Part shown: positions 43,517 through 52,522 of the stretch, piece by piece
How the letters are laid out: each line of letters opens with the position of its first letter
Position numbering within the stretch: position 1 is the stretch's first letter
From: Paenibacillus foliorum
GTDB lineage: Bacteria > Bacillota > Bacilli > Paenibacillales > NBRC-103111
Direction of reading: 5' to 3'
Assembly: GCF_013141765.1 (NCBI RefSeq)
Contig: NZ_WHOD01000070.1
Span: 248,001 to 312,000, forward strand
DNA: 64,000 nt
The notes under the pieces: model-generated
Databases searched by the model: none
Told to the model about the DNA's origin: nothing
What the model saw: the letters and a program-made list of their open reading frames with translations, nothing else
Position numbers and translations under genes: made by a program

Positions 43517-45427
43517 ATGTGGAAATATCTTTTAACCGGTGTTCTCGTTGTTGCCTTCGGCACCCTTCTTTATCCCCGCAGCGGGAATGAAACTCAATAT
43601 GAAGGTTTATCTCTATCTCCAGCCGCTGAAATGCAAATGAAGCAGGCTACGCTTAAACAAGACATGCAGTTGACCGCTGATTTATGCAGGAGCCAATGCA
43701 GCATAGAGCTTCAGAGAATGCTACAGCTAAAAACCGGAGAGTCAGCCGCAGAAAAGCTCAAGGGCTTGCAGGAGCTGCAAAAAGAGCATCCCCAAATGGA
43801 GCAGCTCATCTGGGTAACAGCCGATCAGCCTGTGGATAATGGAATCAGTGTGGGTGGGCTTAATGATGAAACCCGAGCTATAGCCGTTCCCGAATTGAGA
43901 AAAGCAAAAGCTGCAACCGACCGTGGAGACAGCTATCAATCGCCTGCATTATCAAGTAATGGAGAAACCTATTTTGTACTGGGAGTTCCATCGTCACAAG
44001 CTGGCTCTGGTCTGGTTGGTGTTGTTAAACAAAGCATCATTAAGCATGTTGAAGATCACCAATTAAAAAATTTGCGTATCGTTACCTACCCCAATGAAGG
44101 CAAGTATAAAGTCGAGTCCGTTGACTCTAGAACCTTGGAGGATGTCACGGTTAATCATCCCGAACAAAATGAAGGAACAAGCCACTATACGATCAACCAG
44201 GTCGTTGTGCGTTTTAAAAAAGAGCCCACTCCAGCTGAACTTGCCCAGATCCAGTCGGAGATTCGAACAACCCGTCCGCATCACAAATTGGGTTATACCT
44301 ATGTTTTTGAATCTGAGCATATGGAAGCCAAACAATTAATGAATTATTTTCAAAAATGGAATGTGGAATATGTGGAACCCCACTTTTTGTATTTAACCAA
44401 TACTACTGTACCCTTAAATTCTCAACAAACGCCTGACTCAAGCACAGCTGTTCAAGACAACACAGCGATCAAGCCTAATGATTCATTGTACCAACGTTAT
44501 CAATGGAATCTGCCGCAGATTGAAACTGAGTTAGGATGGGATATAAGCAAAGGCTCAGAGGATGTTATCGTAGCTGTGGTGGATACCGGGGTTGATATGA
44601 ATCATCCTGACTTAAAAAATCAGCTCATAGAAGGAATTAATGTGGTCAACACGGGAGCGCTCCCTATGGATGATGTCGGACATGGAACCCACGTAGCCGG
44701 CGTTATTGGTGCACTTGTCAATAATAATTTAGGAGTCGCCGGGATGAGCTGGTATAACCGAGTGATGCCGGTTAAGGTATTGGATCAATCGGGCGCGGGA
44801 ACCACCTATGCCGTAGCGCAAGGTATTATATGGGCTACAGACCACGGAGCCAAAGTAATCAATATGAGCTTAGGCAACTATGCGGATGCAAATTTCCTGC
44901 ACGATGCTGTCCGTTACGCTTATGATCATGATGTAGTTCTGATCGCTGCAAGCGGAAACGATAATACAGATCGTCCCGGTTTTCCTGCTGCTTATCCTGA
45001 GGTATTTGCCGTTGCCGCTGCAGACGCGAATAAAAACAAAGCCTCCTTCTCAAATTATGGGGATTATATTGATGTTGCGGCACCAGGCGTTAGTATTGCG
45101 AGCACCTATCCGAATAATCAATATGCAGCTTTGTCAGGCACCTCTATGGCAAGCCCGCATGTCACGGCCTTAGCTGCTCTAATTCGTTCTGCCAATCCAT
45201 CATTGAAAAATACGGAAGTGATGCAAATCATACGTGACACCGCTCAAGATGTAGGAGCAAAAGGAAAAGACAATTATTTCGGTTATGGCTTAATTGATGT
45301 AGCAGCAGCCTTGAGAAGCGCCAAGGGAGTAAATGAAACAACGAAATCGCAAGAAAATGCTAATCTGGATAATACTTCGTGGACTCAACGACTGCTGGAG
45401 CTATTTCATAACAAATATTCAAAATAA
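43517..45427 (+). CDS. Membrane-anchored or secreted subtilisin-like protease
   Basis: A 636-residue S8 serine protease. A hydrophobic N-terminus (about 4-20) is a signal peptide or anchor. Residues 30-180 form a region with a Cys pair (CRSQC, 57-61) and a Cache-like segment (YQSPALSSNGETYFVLGVP). Residues 222-295 resemble an I9-type inhibitory propeptide, then the catalytic domain has Asp356 (VVDTGVD), His389 (HGTHVAG), Asn481 and Ser543 (GTSMASPH). All catalytic residues are present. RBS AAAGGAG. Plus strand against the surrounding minus-strand genes, ending at a terminator shared with rnpB. Confidence 0.9.
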   Translation: MWKYLLTGVLVVAFGTLLYPRSGNETQYEGLSLSPAAEMQMKQATLKQDMQLTADLCRSQCSIELQRMLQLKTGESAAEKLKGLQELQKEHPQMEQLIWVTADQPVDNGISVGGLNDETRAIAVPELRKAKAATDRGDSYQSPALSSNGETYFVLGVPSSQAGSGLVGVVKQSIIKHVEDHQLKNLRIVTYPNEGKYKVESVDSRTLEDVTVNHPEQNEGTSHYTINQVVVRFKKEPTPAELAQIQSEIRTTRPHHKLGYTYVFESEHMEAKQLMNYFQKWNVEYVEPHFLYLTNTTVPLNSQQTPDSSTAVQDNTAIKPNDSLYQRYQWNLPQIETELGWDISKGSEDVIVAVVDTGVDMNHPDLKNQLIEGINVVNTGALPMDDVGHGTHVAGVIGALVNNNLGVAGMSWYNRVMPVKVLDQSGAGTTYAVAQGIIWATDHGAKVINMSLGNYADANFLHDAVRYAYDHDVVLIAASGNDNTDRPGFPAAYPEVFAVAAADANKNKASFSNYGDYIDVAAPGVSIASTYPNNQYAALSGTSMASPHVTALAALIRSANPSLKNTEVMQIIRDTAQDVGAKGKDNYFGYGLIDVAAALRSAKGVNETTKSQENANLDNTSWTQRLLELFHNKYSK

Positions 45428-45496
45428 ATAGAATGAGCATACACAATGAATGAGCTTTTAAAATCATTTGGTATGTGTTTATTGCATCATTATCAT

Positions 45497-45533
45497 AACA
45501 GCAAAAAAACCGCCTACTAGGGCGGTTTTTCAT
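45497..45533. terminator. Bidirectional terminator between the protease gene and rnpB
   Basis: AAAAACCGCC and GGCGGTTTTT form a strong stem with a short TACTAG-type loop, A-run on the left and T-run on the right. It ends the plus-strand protease mRNA and, on the minus strand, the RNase P RNA. Confidence 0.93.
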
Positions 45534-45539
45534 TGGTTT

Positions 45540-45950
45540 AGGAAAGCTTGCGCATAAGCCGGGTTCTGTACTTCCAGTGGTCGTATCGGGTACCACCCTC
45601 CCACCATTGAAGCGACAATCATCTATCTAGGCCAAACGTTGCCGTTTGGCTCCAGCGACCAACCCGAACGCGTCCCGGGCAGAGACTGTCTCCAAGGAGA
45701 CGTGCGTTCCATTAGGTCTTGCACCAAATGGGGTTTACCAGGACATATGTCACCATATCTCCTCGTGGTCTCTTACACCACGGTTCCACCCTTACCTGTG
45801 CGTGAGTTTAACCCCACGCCATCGGCGGTCCATTTCTGTGGCACTAGCCTTCAGCTCGCGCTGACTGGACGTTATCCAGCATCATTGCCCTGTGGAGCCC
45901 GGACTTTCCTCTCGTGATTTCTCACCAGCGATTGTCTGTCAAGCTTTCCT
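45540..45950 (-). ncRNA. rnpB: RNase P RNA (type-A-like)
   Basis: The catalytic RNA of RNase P, which matures tRNA 5' ends. On the minus strand the ends pair as a perfect 11-bp P1 helix (AGGAAAGCTTG with CAAGCTTTCCT). Core elements are GAGGAAAGTCCGGGCTCC, CACAGAAATGGACCGCC, AGGTAAGGGTGGAACC, GTGTAAGAGACCAC, GGTAAACCCC, AGATAGATGATTGTCGC and ACAGAACCCGGCTTAT near the 3' end. These segments resemble type A (ancestral) RNase P RNA rather than the type B of B. subtilis. The promoter lies immediately upstream and the terminator downstream. The 5' end may be several bases earlier than P1. Confidence 0.95.
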
Positions 45951-45963
45951 GAGTGCATTTGCT

Positions 45964-45992
45964 AGTATACAGCGAAACAGAATAAAACACAA
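45964..45992 (-). promoter_or_regulatory. SigA-type promoter of rnpB
   Basis: On the minus strand TTGTGT (45987-45992) and TATACT (45964-45969) have a 17-bp spacer. Initiation would fall near 45957, within a few bases of the P1 helix. Confidence 0.8.
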
Positions 45993-46041
45993 CTGTAAAA
46001 CCATTGCCATTTCTGCCATTCTAAAAAATGGACATTTTTCC

Positions 46042-47157
46042 TTATACAAAACGGAACGGTTCTGTATCAATCTGAGAGGCGAAAACTGCAGTTGCTGACT
46101 TTTTTTGTTCCAGCTTGCTGCTTAAATAATCTGCCACACCCTGCTTCATAATTTTCTCAACATTATGTCCTGGATCAATCAACGCAATACCAGCCGCGGC
46201 AGCATCCTGAGCTGTATGATAGTCGATATCGCCCGTAATGAGTACATCGGCACCCGCAAACAAAGCATGGCGTACATATCGACTTCCTGAGCCTCCAAGA
46301 ACGGCTACCTTGCGTATAGTACGCTGCGGATCGCCTACAACCCTCAACGCAGGCACGCTATACGCAGTCTTAACTTGCTCGCATAGCTCCTGCAAAGTTA
46401 CAGTCTCGGGAAGCTTGCCAACCCGTCCCAATCCAAAAGAGCGACCCTTGAGATCCAGTTGGTACAGATCATAGGCGACTTCCTCATACGGATGTGCCTT
46501 AAGCATGGCTTGCACTGCTTTTCTTTCAATACTTTGAGGCACAATCGTCTCCAATCGAACCTCTTGAGCCTGCTCTAGCTTGCCCTGTTGACCGGCAAAA
46601 GGCACACTGCCCGCTTCAGGAACGAACGTTCCCACTCCTTCAATATTAAAGCTGCAGTGACTATACTTCCCGATCCAACCCGCTCCCGCTTGAAACAGCG
46701 CATCACGAACACGTTCCACATGATCCACCGGTACAAACACGACCAGCTTTTTCAGCTTATCTGTATGCACATCCTCCAAAGGCGATAATGCGGTTAAACC
46801 TAACGCCTCTGCCATCATATCGTTAACTCCGCCTTCCGCCACGTCGAGATTGGTATGGGCGATATACACGGAAATATCATGTTTGATCAGCTTTTCGTAG
46901 AGACGTCCTGCAGGCGAATCTGTTTGAAGATGAGCCAGCGGCCTATAAATAATGGCATGATGAGCAATAATTAAGTTGGCGCCGAGCCGAATAGCTTCGT
47001 CAACAACTTCATTGTTTACATCAAGAGCAACGAGCACTCCTTTTATTTCTTTTTGCAAAGTTCCCAATTGCAAGCCAATTTTATCATCTGGAACCGCGTA
47101 ATGCTTAGGCGCCAGCTCCTCGATTAGTTGAATGATGCTTTGTCCTTTTGCAAGCAA
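46042..47157 (-). CDS. yqfO: Nif3-like dinuclear metal protein (YqfO)
   Basis: A 371-residue member of the NIF3 family, a hexameric ring with a dinuclear metal site. LGANLIIAHHAIIYRPL and VYIAHTNLDVAEGGVNDMMAEALGL carry metal ligands; ADVLITGDIDYHTAQDAAAAG and LIDPGHNVEK complete the C-terminal half. The middle third is the PII-like insertion seen in Bacillus YqfO. The start is TTG at 47157, overlapping the end of trmK, with AAGGAGG seven bases upstream. Confidence 0.93.
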   Translation of the reverse strand: MLAKGQSIIQLIEELAPKHYAVPDDKIGLQLGTLQKEIKGVLVALDVNNEVVDEAIRLGANLIIAHHAIIYRPLAHLQTDSPAGRLYEKLIKHDISVYIAHTNLDVAEGGVNDMMAEALGLTALSPLEDVHTDKLKKLVVFVPVDHVERVRDALFQAGAGWIGKYSHCSFNIEGVGTFVPEAGSVPFAGQQGKLEQAQEVRLETIVPQSIERKAVQAMLKAHPYEEVAYDLYQLDLKGRSFGLGRVGKLPETVTLQELCEQVKTAYSVPALRVVGDPQRTIRKVAVLGGSGSRYVRHALFAGADVLITGDIDYHTAQDAAAAGIALIDPGHNVEKIMKQGVADYLSSKLEQKKSATAVFASQIDTEPFRFV

Positions 47158-47894
47158 GCCAATACCTCCTTGATTTGCTTCATTTCCGCTTCGATGATTT
47201 GTTCTTTGCTGCGTGATTCCTGCAAGGAAGAATGGGCCAATTGACCACGTATCATTTCAAGCTTATCCAGCTCCAGCTTCCATTTAAGGAACCACACCGA
47301 AGAAGGCTGTTGAAGTAAATAAGGCCCAAGCTTCAGCTGCAATTCCTCATTTGCAATAATCCCTTCACCAACCCTACGGCTTTCATAAACCTTCTCATTA
47401 GTAATTTCAGTAAGCTGTGCGGGTACAGCCGTTAAAATCTCGTATATTTTACCATCCTCTTCGAGGATTTGCTCTCTGGTCAGGACCCAGTCATGCTCCA
47501 ATAGCCACATACGAACGAAGCTTTCCCCTACATTCGGTTGAAGGATTAGCATACTAACTCCTGCAAGCTTATCTTTACCTGCTTCTAAAATGGTAGCAAT
47601 CAATGCACCACCCATCCCAGCTATGGTAATAACGTCTACTTCTCCCGGTTCAATTACAGCTAGTCCGTCACCTAGCCTTACATCTATTATTGACCCTAAC
47701 ACGGCATCACGTACCTGCTTGGCTGCTGCTTGATAAGGGCCCAGGTTAACTTCCCCTGCTACAGCTTTACTAACCCTTCCTTGCTCAGCCAAATAAGAAG
47801 GCAGCAGCGCATGATCCGAGCCTATGTCCGCCATACGGCTTCCTACAGGTACTTGTTCAGCTATCATTTCTAACCTTTTTGACAATCTCAACAT
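47124..47894 (-). CDS. trmK: tRNA (adenine22-N1)-methyltransferase TrmK
   Basis: A 256-residue SAM-dependent methyltransferase making m1A22 in tRNA. LRLSKRLEMIAEQVPVGSRMADIGSDHALLPSYL is the family N-terminus with the SAM loop (ADIGSDHALL). ITIAGMGGALIATIL and LILQPNVGESFVRMWL are further hallmarks. The start at 47894 lies just after the stop of the upstream membrane protein (TAACATG). It overlaps yqfO by 34 bp, and this pair lies next to sigA in B. subtilis too. Confidence 0.93.
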   Translation of the reverse strand: MLRLSKRLEMIAEQVPVGSRMADIGSDHALLPSYLAEQGRVSKAVAGEVNLGPYQAAAKQVRDAVLGSIIDVRLGDGLAVIEPGEVDVITIAGMGGALIATILEAGKDKLAGVSMLILQPNVGESFVRMWLLEHDWVLTREQILEEDGKIYEILTAVPAQLTEITNEKVYESRRVGEGIIANEELQLKLGPYLLQQPSSVWFLKWKLELDKLEMIRGQLAHSSLQESRSKEQIIEAEMKQIKEVLACLQKDKASFN

Positions 47895-47895
47895 G

Positions 47896-48735
47896 TTAAG
47901 CAACCCACTCTGTCCATTTTTTTCGTAAAACAAATAACAAGCTTGCTTCGACAACCAATTTACCTAAAAAAGCTATTTGCACCGCATCTTCTCCGTACTC
48001 TTCGGCATAAAGCATACCATACAACTCCGGCATAAACCAAACGATACAGCTAAGCATTAGGAATACCGTACCTATTTGTTTGCTTTTCTCATGAATCATC
48101 CAACCGACCCATCCAAACAAAATACATAGAGGTACCCAGCTTAGCTCAAGCGTAAGCCAATTAATTGAATCGAGCTGGTAATGCAGCAGCCAACCGTAGC
48201 AAAACACGAGTACCACCCAACCACATAACTGAAACAATAGAAGGCGAGCAAGCAGACCTGTCAAAATCCACGCCAGACTGCAACACACTACATATCCAAC
48301 CACAAGAACAGGTGCATGAACATTATGCAGCCTCATCAATATGACGCCTATAAAAAGTAAAAATAACGACGCCATTCCGAATAAGACTTGTGCTCTAACC
48401 GGCTCTTTTTTATTTTGAAGACTTCCTACGGTATAACAGCAAAATAAAAAGAGGCAGGCTACCCCCATTTGCATTGGTAAATCAAAAGCAGTAAAATTAA
48501 GAGCAGCAAAAGAAATCAGGGCAATAACACCGAAGAAGACAATCCATATTTTCCAATTACTGTTTTTTATTGACGAAGGTGTTACACCCATAATTCCTCT
48601 TGTGGAGGAAGCAGGTCGTTCTGAGGAGTCCTCTAAATATATATTTAGTAAAAAGTCACAGTAATGCTCAGGCAGCAGCTTGCTTTTACGCCAGTGTTCG
48701 ATTTCACGAATTAAAATTTTTCTTTTTTCTTCCAC
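47896..48735 (-). CDS. Polytopic membrane protein of unknown function
   Basis: 279 residues. A short cytoplasmic N-terminus (MEEKRKILIREIEHWRKSKLLPEHYCDFLLNIYLED) is followed by a hydrophilic linker and about nine membrane helices. The N-terminal part is reminiscent of DUF2157-like proteins, but I do not claim the family. It occupies the position of cccA (cytochrome c550) downstream of sigA in B. subtilis. The start is GTG with GAGGTG upstream; it abuts trmK. Confidence 0.75.
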   Translation of the reverse strand: MEEKRKILIREIEHWRKSKLLPEHYCDFLLNIYLEDSSERPASSTRGIMGVTPSSIKNSNWKIWIVFFGVIALISFAALNFTAFDLPMQMGVACLFLFCCYTVGSLQNKKEPVRAQVLFGMASLFLLFIGVILMRLHNVHAPVLVVGYVVCCSLAWILTGLLARLLLFQLCGWVVLVFCYGWLLHYQLDSINWLTLELSWVPLCILFGWVGWMIHEKSKQIGTVFLMLSCIVWFMPELYGMLYAEEYGEDAVQIAFLGKLVVEASLLFVLRKKWTEWVA

Positions 48736-48814
48736 TCTTTTCGGATCACCTCATCAACTTTTGGACAACAGCTTCCATATTCTACATCTTATCTTTTTAT
48801 CGGTTGAGGTGAAA

Positions 48815-48867
48815 CAAAAAATTAGACCTCACCGCAGTTGCGCAGCAAGGTCAATGGGTCTAATTTC
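48815..48867 (-). terminator. Rho-independent terminator of the dnaG-sigA transcript
   Basis: Minus strand: AAATTAGACC and GGTCTAATTT form a perfect 10-bp stem with a structured loop, followed by TTTTG. It lies 7 bp past the sigA stop. Confidence 0.88.
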
Positions 48868-48874
48868 ATAGCAA

Positions 48875-49993
48875 TTATTCAAGAAAGTCTTTCAAACGTT
48901 TACTGCGACTTGGATGTCTCAGTTTACGCAGTGCCTTAGCTTCAATTTGGCGAATCCGTTCCCGAGTAACACCAAATACTTTACCGACTTCCTCTAGCGT
49001 ACGAGTACGACCGTCATCTAGACCAAAGCGAAGTCTGAGGACGTTCTCCTCACGCTCCGTGAGTGTGTCCAGCACATCCTCCAGTTGTTCCTTCAACAGC
49101 TCGTAAGCTGCAGCATCAGCTGGAGCTAACGCTTCCTGATCCTCGATAAAATCACCCAGATGTGAGTCGTCTTCTTCCCCGATCGGTGTTTCCAAGGAAA
49201 CCGGCTCTTGCGCTATTTTCATAATTTCACGCACTTTATCCGTACTCAAATCCATCTCTTTGGCGATTTCTTCCGGTGTCGGTTCGCGTCCAAGTTCTTG
49301 CAATAATTGACGAGATACTCTAATCAGCTTGTTAATGGTTTCTACCATATGCACTGGAATACGAATGGTTCTGGCTTGGTCGGCAATAGCACGGGTTATG
49401 GCTTGACGAATCCACCATGTTGCATAGGTACTAAACTTAAAGCCCTTATCATGGTCAAACTTTTCAACGGCTTTTATCAAGCCCATGTTGCCCTCTTGAA
49501 TCAAATCCAGAAACAGCATACCACGTCCAACATAACGTTTGGCGATACTAACCACTAAGCGAAGATTAGCTTCAGCCAAACGGCGTTTAGCTTCTTCATC
49601 ACCTAATTCAATTCGCTTGGCCAGGCCAACTTCATCCTCTGCCGATAACAATGGAACCCTGCCTATCTCCTTCAGATACATCCGAACCGGATCATTAATT
49701 TTAATTCCCGGAGGAAGCGACAAATCGTCGTCAAAATTAAAATCATCATGCTCCTGATCGCTAGGTCTATGCTCGTTATCTTCATCCGATTCATTACCTA
49801 CATCAATGCCTACCTCTGAAAGCTGTTCAAAAAATTCATCAATTTGCTCAGGGTCCTGATCGAAAGGAGCCAGCTTCTCCATAATATCTTTGTAGGTTAA
49901 AGAAGAACGCTTTTTACCTTGCTCAATCAGTTGTTCCTTTACTTGATCTAACGTCAACTCGGTCTCTATCTCGGAACGTTGATCGTTCGCCAT
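48875..49993 (-). CDS. sigA: Principal sigma factor SigA/RpoD
   Basis: 372 residues, the vegetative sigma-70 factor. After an N-terminal acidic 1.1-like segment come NDPVRMYLKEIGRVPLL (region 1.2), RLVVSIAKRYVGRG, LIQEGNMGLIKAVEKFDHDKGFKFSTYATWWIRQAITRAIADQ (region 2), IRIPVHMVETINK (region 3) and GVTRERIRQIEAKALRKLRHP (region 4.2, -35 recognition). RBS GGAGG. It follows dnaG by 48 bp, as in the B. subtilis dnaG-sigA pair. Confidence 0.98.
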   Translation of the reverse strand: MANDQRSEIETELTLDQVKEQLIEQGKKRSSLTYKDIMEKLAPFDQDPEQIDEFFEQLSEVGIDVGNESDEDNEHRPSDQEHDDFNFDDDLSLPPGIKINDPVRMYLKEIGRVPLLSAEDEVGLAKRIELGDEEAKRRLAEANLRLVVSIAKRYVGRGMLFLDLIQEGNMGLIKAVEKFDHDKGFKFSTYATWWIRQAITRAIADQARTIRIPVHMVETINKLIRVSRQLLQELGREPTPEEIAKEMDLSTDKVREIMKIAQEPVSLETPIGEEDDSHLGDFIEDQEALAPADAAAYELLKEQLEDVLDTLTEREENVLRLRFGLDDGRTRTLEEVGKVFGVTRERIRQIEAKALRKLRHPSRSKRLKDFLE

Positions 49994-50041
49994 ATGCCAA
50001 CTCCCTCCTCCCTAGATTCATCATCTTATAGCTATAGCTGC

Positions 50042-51874
50042 TTAAGATGATTTTAACTGCTTCTCCAGGGACATAATCTCATTACCTATTTGTCCAGCCA
50101 ATGTCAAATCACCTAAACTTGCGGCCTTAAGCATTTCTTCTCTTTTTAGCTCAATTAGCTGCTGTTGCGGATATTTCTTTATTTCTCGGATGTAATCATC
50201 AATAACTTGACCATTGACCCCATGAGAATTACCCATCATAGCAATCGAACTTGCCAAACCTTCCAGCTCTTTTTCTTGAAGCATGGCAATGAAACTGCTT
50301 GCATTCGGCTCATACCCCTGTGCAAAATAAGCGTATAAATAAGCAGCCAGCGCCGCGTGTGCATCCACATTGAATTGATCACCCAGCTGCCGCTCTACAT
50401 ATTTCGTAGTATCACGGTCAAACATCATGATAGCCAATAACTGACGCTCAGCATTATGATATGCTTTAAGCAAGGAAGGCGCACGTTCCCGCGGTCTCCC
50501 ATCATTCATAACATTATTCCACGCTTTGTCTTTATTATCCCCGAATTTGTTGTTTTTTTCCGATTGAAGTCTGATTTCATTCAGGTCCTGCAAAGCGGCT
50601 TCAAATGTTAGCCGAAATTCGGTCGATAATTCCCTCACATAATGTTCTCTTTCGACAGGTGACGGAATGTCCGCAATAACTTTGAGAGCTTGCTGAATGT
50701 AGCGAAGCTTATCCCCATCCTCCTGAAGTTTAAAATTTTTGCGAAAGTGAATTAATTTATATTTGATCGATGGTACGGCAGCTTCAATCACATCCCGTAC
50801 AAATCGTTCAGAACCGTTAGTTGTAATATACTCATCCGGATCTTGAGAGTTGGGAAGAACAGCAATCTTCACGAGACATCCTGCTTTTTCCAAAATCGGT
50901 ATGCTTTTGTACGCCGCATTTTGTCCTGCAGAATCACCGTCATAAGCAACTATTACTTGATCAGCCTGCTTACGGATCACTTCGGCATGCTCTTCAGTTA
51001 ATGCAGTCCCCATGGTCGCCACACCATTTATTACCCCAGTATCCCAAGCTTTAATAACATCCATATATCCTTCAAACAAAACAATCTGCTGTTTCTTGCG
51101 TATTTGCGGGCGGGCAAGATGTATGTTGTACAAGCTTCTGCTTTTATGAAAGAGCATGGACTCCGGGCTGTTCAGATATTTGGGCTGTGCATCTCCCATG
51201 GCTCTGCCGCCAAAAGCAATAAGCCTGCCCTTCCAATCATGAATCGGAAAAATAATCCTATCCCGAAACTTATCGAAGTAGCCTTGTCCGTCCTGTCTTA
51301 CAGAAAGAAGTCCTCCTTTTTCCATTAACGGTAAGGGGAATTGCCGTCTTTCCAACAACTGGGATAACGTATCCCAAGGGGCGGGGGCATAACCAATGCC
51401 AAAGGTTTCGATCAGTTTGTCATTCAAGCCGCGCGAACGTAAATATTGCATAGCCTGCTTACCCTGCTCGGTGTTCTTCAGTATATACTGATATAGCTTA
51501 CCGGTCAGTTCGTAGGCTTCCAGCAGCTTCGTTTTGTCCGGATTCTGCTGCGAGCGGCCGTCTGCTGCAGGATCAATTCCAATATCCAAGTTAGCTTCTT
51601 GAGCCATTTGGCTTATTGCTTCTGCAAAAGAATAACCTTCCATGGCCATTATGAACTGAATCGCGCCACCACCAGCTCCGCAACCAAAGCAATGATAAAT
51701 CTGCTTTTCAGGTGTCACAGTAAAGGACGGCGTTTTCTCCGAATGAAAAGGACATAGCCCCTTCATATAGTGGCCCTGCTTGCTCAAATGGACGTAACGG
51801 CCAACCACATCGACAATATCATGATGCTTAAGGACCGCCTCAATAATTTCTTCAGGAATACGTCCGTTACTCAT
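50042..51874 (-). CDS. dnaG: DNA primase DnaG
   Basis: A 610-residue replication primase. The N-terminal zinc finger CPFHSEKTPSFTV…YHCFGCG (CHC2 type) is at about 40-62. The TOPRIM core contains VLFEGYMDVIKAWDTG and YDGDSAGQNAA. The C-terminal helicase-binding region follows. The start MSNGRIPEE at 51874 has AAGGTGG upstream; a TTG five codons earlier is less likely. It makes RNA primers at the fork. Confidence 0.97.
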   Translation of the reverse strand: MSNGRIPEEIIEAVLKHHDIVDVVGRYVHLSKQGHYMKGLCPFHSEKTPSFTVTPEKQIYHCFGCGAGGGAIQFIMAMEGYSFAEAISQMAQEANLDIGIDPAADGRSQQNPDKTKLLEAYELTGKLYQYILKNTEQGKQAMQYLRSRGLNDKLIETFGIGYAPAPWDTLSQLLERRQFPLPLMEKGGLLSVRQDGQGYFDKFRDRIIFPIHDWKGRLIAFGGRAMGDAQPKYLNSPESMLFHKSRSLYNIHLARPQIRKKQQIVLFEGYMDVIKAWDTGVINGVATMGTALTEEHAEVIRKQADQVIVAYDGDSAGQNAAYKSIPILEKAGCLVKIAVLPNSQDPDEYITTNGSERFVRDVIEAAVPSIKYKLIHFRKNFKLQEDGDKLRYIQQALKVIADIPSPVEREHYVRELSTEFRLTFEAALQDLNEIRLQSEKNNKFGDNKDKAWNNVMNDGRPRERAPSLLKAYHNAERQLLAIMMFDRDTTKYVERQLGDQFNVDAHAALAAYLYAYFAQGYEPNASSFIAMLQEKELEGLASSIAMMGNSHGVNGQVIDDYIREIKKYPQQQLIELKREEMLKAASLGDLTLAGQIGNEIMSLEKQLKSS

Positions 51875-51914
51875 CCTATCCACCTTCAATCAAATTAACA
51901 CGTAATAATATTCG

Positions 51915-52376
51915 CTATTGCTCTGAATTATCCTGCAAGCGAAGTAAAACTTTTGTCAAAGTTTGTAGAAAAATCTGCCGATCCTCGTCAGTAAACGGCT
52001 TAGGTCCTTTGGAATGCTTGCCTCCGCGTCGCTGTTTCGCTTGCTCATGTCTGCGATCAAGTAAAAAATCAATAGTGCGATCGTTGTAATTTTGGCCTCG
52101 ATTCGACAATGCTATCGCTTTCTTACCCAACGCAAGTGCAGCCAAGCCAAAGTCCTGTGTTATTAATACGTCGCCGGGAGCAATACGATTCGCAATATAC
52201 AAATCTACTGATTGATCCGACCGGTCCACTTGTATGATTTGGACTCCCTCCATTGGGGCGAGTCGGTGGTCATATGAAGCCACCATCATAACTTGAACTT
52301 GAAACTGTGCTGCAGCCTTAACGATTTCTGGCTTAACCGGACAAGCGTCAGCATCGACCATAATTTTGAATGGCAT
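51915..52376 (-). CDS. yqxD: YaiI/YqxD family protein (UPF0178)
   Basis: A 153-residue protein of the DUF188 (YaiI/YqxD) family, with a PIN-like fold. MVDADACPVKPEIVKAA, APGDVLITQDFGLAALAL and ALSNRGQNYNDRTIDFLLDRRHEQAKQR are conserved. The role is not established; the acidic residues suggest a nuclease. It lies 40 bp upstream of dnaG, as in B. subtilis, and is probably the first gene of the dnaG-sigA unit. Confidence 0.93.
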   Translation of the reverse strand: MPFKIMVDADACPVKPEIVKAAAQFQVQVMMVASYDHRLAPMEGVQIIQVDRSDQSVDLYIANRIAPGDVLITQDFGLAALALGKKAIALSNRGQNYNDRTIDFLLDRRHEQAKQRRGGKHSKGPKPFTDEDRQIFLQTLTKVLLRLQDNSEQ

Positions 52377-52400
52377 AGTAAGTCCACCGAAGTCCTTTTT

Positions 52401-52448
52401 AAGTACTATCGTAATAGTTGTTTATAAAAACTGCTTATAAACGTACTT
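52401..52448. promoter_or_regulatory. Nested dyad upstream of yqxD-dnaG-sigA
   Basis: Inner arms GTTTATAA (52420-52427) and TTATAAAC (52435-52442) form a perfect 8-bp palindrome with 7-bp spacing. Outer arms AAGTAC (52401-52406) and GTACTT (52443-52448) add a second pair. It lies 25-72 bp before yqxD in an AT-rich region. A candidate TATAAT lies just upstream on the minus strand. The site may be an operator or a cruciform-type element; no known regulator motif was recognised. Confidence 0.45.
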
Positions 52449-52522
52449 TTAAAACATGCACTAATATTATATACGATGAAGAAATAAAAAATCCTGCTGA
52501 GTGTATGTAAAAAAGCAGATAT

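Noticed and set aside
45639..45917. An open reading frame of 92 codons on the plus strand inside rnpB.
   Set aside because: It is fully contained in the RNase P RNA gene on the opposite strand. Its translation looks like random composition, with no RBS.
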